The position numbers were made by a program, and so were the translations under genes. 64,000 nucleotides of DNA from an uncultured Collinsella sp. (GTDB lineage Bacteria > Actinomycetota > Coriobacteriia > Coriobacteriales > Coriobacteriaceae), in contig UPXY01000001.1 of NCBI GenBank assembly GCA_900538305.1, positions 192,931 through 256,930 on the forward strand, given 5' to 3'. How positions within the stretch are numbered: the stretch's first letter is position 1; each line of letters begins with the position of its first letter. This document shows, in pieces, positions 58,911 through 64,000 of the stretch. Below the pieces are notes generated by a model. The model was not told the DNA's origin, did no database searches, and worked only from the letters and a program-made list of their open reading frames with translations.

Positions 58911-60533
58911 ATGGAGCACACGAAGCCCTCGTATTACATCACGACGCCCATCTACTACGTGAACGCCAAGCCGCATCTCGGCACGGCGTACTGCACGATT
59001 CTCGCCGATGTGCAGGCGCGCTTCCGTCGCGCGTGCGGGTACGATGTCAAGTTCCTCACCGGCATGGACGAGCATGGCGAGAAGGTGGCGGAGGCGGCCG
59101 AGAAGAACGGCTTCGATACGCCGCAGGCGTGGTGCGACTCCATGGAGCCAGCGTTTCGCGACTTGTGGGAGACGCTCGAGATCTCGAACGACGACTTCAT
59201 CCGAACCACGCAGCCGCGCCATATCGCGGGCGTCCAGAAGTTTCTGAAGACGCTGCTCGATAACGGCTACATCTACAAGGACGCCTACGACGGCTGGTAC
59301 TGCCGTCCCGACGAGACGTATTTCACCGAGACCCAGGTGCGCCACCACGAGGAGGAGCGCGTCGCCGCCGGCGAGGCCCCGGCGGATCCCGAGCACCCGC
59401 TCTGCCCGGACTGCGACCGTCCGCTCGAGCGCATCAAGGAGGAGAGCTGGTTTTTCAAGCTTTCGGCCTTCGAGCAGCCGCTGCTCGACTTCTTCGAGGA
59501 TCATCCCGATTTCATCCAGCCTGAGACGCGCCGAAACGAGGTCATCAGCTTCGTGAAGGGTGGTCTCAAGGACCTCTCCATCAGCCGCTCCACGTTCGAC
59601 TGGGGCGTGCCGTTCCCGTTTGACGAGAAGCACGTGGCCTACGTGTGGGTCGACGCCCTCATCAACTACCTTTCGGCTGTGGGCTACGGCGCGGACGGGC
59701 AGGAAGCAGCCGATACCCTCGCGCTGCGCTGGCCGGCGCAGTACCACGTCGTAGGCAAGGACATCATTCGCTTCCACTGCGTCATCTGGCCGGCGCTGCT
59801 CATGGCGGCCGGGCTGCCCCTGCCGGAGAAGGTCTTCGTCCACGGCTTCCTCACCGTGCGCAACGAGGAGACCGGCAAGATCGAGAAGATGAGCAAGAGC
59901 CGCGGCAACGCCATTGCGCCGGAGGAGGTCATCGACCTTCTGGGTGTCGAGGCGTACCGGTATTACTTCATGAGCGACGTGACGCACGGCGCGGACTCGC
60001 CCATCAGCTGGGGTCGCATGCGCCAGGTCTACAACGCCGACCTCGCCAACAGCTGGGGTAACCTCGTCTCGCGCACGCTCAACATGAGCATGAAGTATTT
60101 CGACGGCTGCGCGCCCGCGCGTCCCGCGAACTTCGACGATCCGAGCCCGTTGCACGATGCGTGCAATGGCATCTTCGAGCGCTACGCCGCGTGCATGGAG
60201 GCCATCGATTACAGCGGCGCCGCGGCCGAGGTGCTCAAGATCGTGTCCGCTGCGAACCACTATATCGAAGACATGGCGCCGTGGGCGCTCGCGAAGGATC
60301 CCGAGAAGGCGGATGAGCTCGCGAGCGTGATCTGGAACCTGCTCGAGGTCATCCGTATCGCAAGCGAGCTCTACGACCCGTTCATGCCGCGCATCTCGGC
60401 CGAGGTGCGCCGTCGCCTCTCGCTCGAGCCCGCACCGACGAGCGGCCTCGCCGCCGCGTGCGCGTGGGGCGGTCTTGTTGGTGGCGCCCCCGTTGAGAAG
60501 GGCGAGCCGCTCTTCCCGCGCCTGGTGGACTAG
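58911..60533 (+). CDS. metG: Methionyl-tRNA synthetase
   Basis: Charges tRNA-Met. The 540 aa show the class I signature PHLGTAY (HIGH-like), the connective peptide with a reduced zinc knuckle (CPDC), KMSKS at residues 326-330, and the helical anticodon domain. The C-terminal dimerising tRNA-binding domain of longer MetRS is absent; the protein ends soon after the anticodon domain. GGAGGAG precedes the ATG. An open frame continues upstream through the rsmI region in another frame and is not part of the gene. Confidence 0.96.
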   Translation: MEHTKPSYYITTPIYYVNAKPHLGTAYCTILADVQARFRRACGYDVKFLTGMDEHGEKVAEAAEKNGFDTPQAWCDSMEPAFRDLWETLEISNDDFIRTTQPRHIAGVQKFLKTLLDNGYIYKDAYDGWYCRPDETYFTETQVRHHEEERVAAGEAPADPEHPLCPDCDRPLERIKEESWFFKLSAFEQPLLDFFEDHPDFIQPETRRNEVISFVKGGLKDLSISRSTFDWGVPFPFDEKHVAYVWVDALINYLSAVGYGADGQEAADTLALRWPAQYHVVGKDIIRFHCVIWPALLMAAGLPLPEKVFVHGFLTVRNEETGKIEKMSKSRGNAIAPEEVIDLLGVEAYRYYFMSDVTHGADSPISWGRMRQVYNADLANSWGNLVSRTLNMSMKYFDGCAPARPANFDDPSPLHDACNGIFERYAACMEAIDYSGAAAEVLKIVSAANHYIEDMAPWALAKDPEKADELASVIWNLLEVIRIASELYDPFMPRISAEVRRRLSLEPAPTSGLAAACAWGGLVGGAPVEKGEPLFPRLVD

Positions 60534-60673
60534 ACGGCCGGCATTCGAATACACGGCTTTTCGCATTCGCGCTCTTCGCGTGAAAACTTGCCATATTTCG
60601 GCATGAAAGTCGCCCATCGCAGGTCTTTGTGCCCAAAACCGGCAAGTATATGAATGAAGACACGTTCGCGTTT

Positions 60674-60718
60674 CGCCACGGTAGAGCTCGCCACAGCAGG
60701 GTTCGCCATAGCAGGGAG
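60674..60718 (+). repeat. Three 15-bp tandem repeats in the ksgA leader
   Basis: CGCCACGGTAGAGCT, CGCCACAGCAGGGTT and CGCCATAGCAGGGAG follow one another directly. The last unit supplies the ksgA ribosome site (AGGGAG). Copy number could thus affect the leader but not the distance from this site to the start. Confidence 0.6.
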
Positions 60719-60722
60719 TCTC

Positions 60723-61661
60723 ATGACCATATCGCCACTAGCTAACTATTCCGCGACGCGCGAACTGCTCGACGAGTTCGGGCTGGCCACCAAGCACAAG
60801 TTCGGCCAGAACTTCCTCGTCGACAACCATGTGATCGAGCGCATCTGCGAGCTTGCCGAGCTTACGGGCACGGAGTGCGTGCTCGAGGTGGGGCCGGGCA
60901 TCGGTACGCTCACGCTCGCGCTCGTGCAGGAGGCGGCGCGCGTCGTCTCCATCGAGATGGATACCGCGCTCGAGCCGGTGCTGTTCGCCCACGCTGCCGA
61001 CCACGCCAACTTCACCTATATCATGGGCGATGCGCTTCGCGTGCCGAACGAGCGCATCGAGGAGGCTGTGGGTGCCGCGCCCACGAATTTCATCTCCAAT
61101 CTGCCGTATAACGTGGCGGCGACCATCATCCTCGACTTCTTCGAGCGCATGCCAGCGCTCAAGCGCGCCGTCGTGATGGTGCAGAAAGAGGTCGCCGACC
61201 GTATCGCCGCGCAACCGGGCACGAAGGACTATGGCGCGTACACGGTGAAGCTCTCGCTGTACGCGCGCGTCACCGGGCGCTTCGAGGTGCCGCCGCGCTG
61301 CTTCATGCCCGCGCCGCACGTCGACTCCGCCGTCATCCGCCTCGACCGCCTGACCATGGAGGCAGTCTCCAATGTCGGCGGGGCGGGAGTGCCAGACGAC
61401 CAGCCAAAAGGGACTGTCCCCTTTGGCGGGGATGGTGGCGTTGGCATCGCTGCGGTGTGCCGTGTGGTCGACGCGGCGTTTGCGCAGCGCCGTAAGACCA
61501 TCCGCAACTCCATGAGCGCGAACGGCTTCGATAAGCAGGCGCTCGACGCCGCATTCGAGGCGTGCGGCATCGCGCCGACCTCCCGTGCGGAGACGCTTTC
61601 CGTGAGCGACTTCGTGTGTCTGGCGGAGGCGCTTGCCGCAGTGGAGGCGGATAGCCGATGA
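60723..61661 (+). CDS. ksgA: 16S rRNA dimethyladenosine methyltransferase
   Basis: Dimethylates A1518/A1519 in 16S rRNA. The 312 aa show KHKFGQNFLVDNHVIERI, SAM motif VLEVGPGIGTLTLAL, the catalytic NLPYNVAATI, and FMPAPHVDSAVIRL. Family members then run quickly into the EAFNQRRKTIRNSL-type helix. Here about 25 extra residues (EAVSNVGGAG to GGVGIAAV) precede AAFAQRRKTIRNSM. They contain PKGTVPFGG, encoded by a palindrome related to one in mfd. The start at 60723 follows AGGGAG. It overlaps tatD by 4 nt. Confidence 0.95.
   Translation: MTISPLANYSATRELLDEFGLATKHKFGQNFLVDNHVIERICELAELTGTECVLEVGPGIGTLTLALVQEAARVVSIEMDTALEPVLFAHAADHANFTYIMGDALRVPNERIEEAVGAAPTNFISNLPYNVAATIILDFFERMPALKRAVVMVQKEVADRIAAQPGTKDYGAYTVKLSLYARVTGRFEVPPRCFMPAPHVDSAVIRLDRLTMEAVSNVGGAGVPDDQPKGTVPFGGDGGVGIAAVCRVVDAAFAQRRKTIRNSMSANGFDKQALDAAFEACGIAPTSRAETLSVSDFVCLAEALAAVEADSR
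61403..61427. repeat. Coding-embedded palindromic element, copy 2 (in ksgA)
   Basis: GCCAAAAGGGA (61403-61413) pairs with TCCCCTTTGGC (61417-61427) with one mismatch; the inner GGGACTGTCCC is perfect. It encodes PKGTVPFGG, one residue different from the mfd copy. It lies in an insertion unique to this KsgA relative to the family. Confidence 0.8.
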
Positions 61662-62629
61662 GCGCAGAAACGGCTACGCCCCTCGTCTTCACCAAGCATA
61701 CGAAACGCGGGGATAAGGAGCACCTCGCTCCAGAACCCCTCGCCCCGCTCTTCGATACGCACGCGCACCTTACCTGCTTTTGGACGAAAGACCCGGTAGA
61801 CGTATTGGTGCGCGCAGGCCGCGCCGGCGTGAGCCGGATCGTGGTGCCCTACGATCCCATCGCCGACCGCATGGCCCCTGTGACATTCCGCGTGCAGTTG
61901 CAGGCATGGCTTGCCGCGGCTCAGGAGCACGTCGTTCGGGTTGATGCGTCTGATCAGTCCGTCCTCCCGGACGTGCGCTACCTTGTAGGCGTGCACCCGT
62001 ACGGCGCTTTGGAATACGGGGATGAAATCCATGCGCAGCTCATCGAAGCGCTTGAGGATCCACGTTGCCTGGGTGTCGGCGAGATTGGACTCGATTACCA
62101 CTTCGATGCGGACGACCAGATTGAAGCGGCGCCCCACGACGTGCAGATCGCGTGCTTCGAGCGGCAGCTCTCGCTTGCCATAGAGCGAAACGTGCCCGTT
62201 GAATTGCATATTCGAAATGACGCTGCCGACGCCGCCCGCACGGCGCACGAAGACGCGCACCGCATCCTGCGCACGCTCGGCACTCCCTCGGCAGGGTGCG
62301 TGCTGCATTGCTTCACCGAGGATCGCCCGACCATGGAGCGTTTCGTGGAGCTCGGCTGCTACATCGCATTCGGTGGCGCTGCGACGTTCAGGCGAAACGA
62401 AGGGTTGCGCGAAGCTTTTGCCGCGTGCCCGCTCGATCGAATCCTCTTCGAGACGGATTGTCCCTACATGGCACCAGATCCGCTGCGCGGCGTTGAGTGC
62501 GAGCCGGCGATGATCGCGTTCACGGTCGACGCACTCGCGCGGGATCGAGCAGGGCGTACGGGAGAAGATCCCGTTGCGCTCGCACGCGCCGCATGGGAAA
62601 ACGCGCGCAGGCTCTTCGCGCGCGCATAG
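61658..62629 (+). CDS. tatD: TatD family metal-dependent hydrolase
   Basis: Metal-dependent deoxyribonuclease fold. The 323 aa have DTHAHLTCF (metal HxH), GEIGLDYHF (metal Glu), ELHIRND and HCFTED (metal His), and LFETDCPYMAP (metal Asp). An N-terminal extension of about 30 residues and a longer first loop are present. It starts inside the ksgA stop (ATGA). The metG-ksgA-tatD neighbourhood is a common bacterial cluster. Confidence 0.92.
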   Translation: MSAETATPLVFTKHTKRGDKEHLAPEPLAPLFDTHAHLTCFWTKDPVDVLVRAGRAGVSRIVVPYDPIADRMAPVTFRVQLQAWLAAAQEHVVRVDASDQSVLPDVRYLVGVHPYGALEYGDEIHAQLIEALEDPRCLGVGEIGLDYHFDADDQIEAAPHDVQIACFERQLSLAIERNVPVELHIRNDAADAARTAHEDAHRILRTLGTPSAGCVLHCFTEDRPTMERFVELGCYIAFGGAATFRRNEGLREAFAACPLDRILFETDCPYMAPDPLRGVECEPAMIAFTVDALARDRAGRTGEDPVALARAAWENARRLFARA

Positions 62630-62734
62630 CGCTTGCGAAGCCGGCGCGATTCCTGCAATCTTCAGATGATTGCGCCATAAGCCTGCGTTCAGCGGGTACC
62701 ATGTGGGCAATCGCATGCGATAGGGAGGTGCCCC

Positions 62735-63931
62735 GTGGGTAAGCCGGAAGAGAAGAAGCGCCGTTCTGGGCAAAAGAGAGCGGACAAGCCCAGTAAGGCT
62801 GCCAAGCGTGAGAAGGCGAAGGAAAAGCAGGCGCGGAAGGCTGCCAAGCGCGCACTCAAGAAAGAGGCCGACGAGCAGGCGAAGGCTGGGCGTGCTATCC
62901 GGAAGGCAACCGACCGCGCCATCAAGGATCTTGCGCTCCAGAGCGCGAGCGAAGCAACGGGCGCTGCGGCGCGGACCGCGGTGCGTACGGCGCAGCAGGC
63001 GGTGCGTCGCCTCTCGCCGCGCTACGAGGATCCGAGGCCTGCGGAGAGCAGGTCGGTTCTCGGCTCGTGGGACCTCCATATGCATTCCGTCTTCTCAGAC
63101 GGCTCATGCACCGTCGACGAGCTCATCACCGAGGCGCAAGCCGCTGGCATCACGCGCATCGCCATCACCGACCACGACTCGCTTTCCCAGCTGGCAGCTA
63201 TTCGCGAGCGGGCGCGCGAGCTGAGTTTTCCCGTGCTCGCCGGTGCCGAAATCTCTGCGTGCGATCCGGCGACCGGGCGTAAGGTGCACGTGCTCGGCTT
63301 TGGCTTGAGCGCGACGCCGGACGGGTCCTCCCCGGTGGAGCAGCTAGTCGCGCCCACGCTTGCGGCGCGGACGGCGAATACGCTTTGGCAGGCATGGGTG
63401 CTTCGGCGGCAGGGCGTTGAGTTTTCCGGGCGTCATGTCTCGCTCGACGAGGTAGCCGCGGTTGCCGGTGCGAGCACGGGCGTCTACAAACAGCACATCA
63501 TGGAGACGCTTACCCGCAGGGATCGCCGTGACCCCGATTACCAGTTCTGCTACTCTTGCTGGTTTGGCGAGAGCGGTCCCGCGCGTCGCGAGATTTCCTA
63601 TCCTGCGGCAGTCGATGCGGTGCGTGCCATCCGCGAACAGGGAGGTGTGCCCGTGCTCGCGCACCCCGGGCAATCGGACGCGTGGGCGCTTATCCCCGAG
63701 CTTGTGGGTGCCGGGCTGCTGGGCATCGAGGCATACCATCCCGACCACACGGCGCATGACGAAGAGCTCGCGTTCGAATACGCTCGTCGCTACGGCCTGT
63801 TCGTAACGGGAGGCAGCGATTATCACGGTGCATATGGCGAGGCGCCGAGTGTGGGAACCTGCTTTGTGTGTCCCGAGGAGGCGGGTGCCCGGGTCGAGGG
63901 GCTCTTCGCAACCGAGGCCTCGCTGCATTAG
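62735..63931 (+). CDS. PHP-domain phosphoesterase with Lys/Ala-rich N-terminal extension
   Basis: The 398 aa have two parts. Residues 1-100 are highly basic and helical (KPSKAAKREKAKEKQARKAA), perhaps nucleic-acid binding. Residues 109-398 are a PHP domain: DLHMHSVFSDGSCTVDEL, AITDHDSLSQL, LAGAEIS, VLAHPGQ and the late GSDYHGAYGE. These match the YciV/RNase AM-like subgroup (5'-3' trimming of RNA or 3',5'-nucleotide phosphatase). The GTG start follows GGGAGG. Confidence 0.85.
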   Translation: MGKPEEKKRRSGQKRADKPSKAAKREKAKEKQARKAAKRALKKEADEQAKAGRAIRKATDRAIKDLALQSASEATGAAARTAVRTAQQAVRRLSPRYEDPRPAESRSVLGSWDLHMHSVFSDGSCTVDELITEAQAAGITRIAITDHDSLSQLAAIRERARELSFPVLAGAEISACDPATGRKVHVLGFGLSATPDGSSPVEQLVAPTLAARTANTLWQAWVLRRQGVEFSGRHVSLDEVAAVAGASTGVYKQHIMETLTRRDRRDPDYQFCYSCWFGESGPARREISYPAAVDAVRAIREQGGVPVLAHPGQSDAWALIPELVGAGLLGIEAYHPDHTAHDEELAFEYARRYGLFVTGGSDYHGAYGEAPSVGTCFVCPEEAGARVEGLFATEASLH

Positions 63932-63957
63932 CATTCTGGGGGCTTGGCCGGGACATG

Positions 63958-63980
63958 TAAAATCACCCCAGGGGTTTTTC
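63958..63980 (-). repeat. CCCCTGGGG palindromic motif, copy E
   Basis: Minus strand: GTCGAAAAACCCCTGGGGT, then GATTTTA, after the PHP gene. Nearly identical to copy C before pheT, including the flanking GT-GA and CAT-T bases. Confidence 0.65.
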
Positions 63981-64000
63981 GACATCGTCCGGCGGTACCG

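Overview
The window is a GC-rich bacterial chromosome segment with dense genes, GTG/TTG starts and strong purine-rich ribosome binding sites. Gene content points to a host-associated Coriobacteriia actinobacterium, most like Collinsella or a close relative: a monoderm-type Tad pilus locus without secretin, rubrerythrin, a tRNA-Phe T-box on pheST, an acetyl-CoA-type MetA and an M16C peptidase. This assignment is inference from gene content and protein style, not from a marker search.

Layout. 1-19.8 kb is mostly housekeeping: an Fe-S-free MutY-like glycosylase, rubrerythrin, nth, a 5'-truncated ABC ATPase between two blocks of a 51-bp repeat, mfd, a YitT-type membrane protein, recQ, metA, an M16C metallopeptidase, an EamA transporter and an M32 carboxypeptidase. 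19.8-32.4 kb is an accessory island of visibly lower GC: three AAA/DUF4143 ATPases, a Sau3AI-like restriction-modification pair, a self-inhibited Fic protein, a membrane-anchored Ntn-type amidase, a DUF3830-like pair and a RHH/PIN toxin-antitoxin pair. Nearly every gene in this island has its own private set of tandem or inverted repeats upstream. 32.4-37.6 kb is the T-box-controlled pheS, pheT and a phospholipase C-like protein. 37.6-39.2 kb is an endonuclease-fold gene between two direct copies of a palindromic element of about 130 bp. 39.2-46.1 kb has pyk, a Ca2+-type P-ATPase, a coiled-coil/zinc-ribbon protein and rsgA. 46.4-56.2 kb is a tightly coupled Tad/Flp pilus operon (cpaB, cpaE, cpaF, tadB, tadC, flp, pilin-like and TadE/TadG proteins, DUF192). 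56.4-64 kb has tRNA-Phe(GAA), a GH5-fold protein lacking key catalytic residues, rsmI, metG, ksgA, tatD and a PHP-domain protein.

The most unusual content is repeat biology. (1) Two DUF4143 ATPase genes carry unrelated upstream tandem arrays with the same 23-bp period. (2) A short palindrome is inserted in frame inside mfd and ksgA and encodes nearly the same peptide in both. (3) A TIR-bearing element of about 130 bp flanks an endonuclease-like gene. (4) 51-bp repeats bracket an ABC ATPase that has lost its Walker A. (5) Several small palindromic families (cores CCCCTGGGG, GGTTGGGGACG, TGAGAATC) recur between genes. None of these was checked against a database; all come from reading this sequence.
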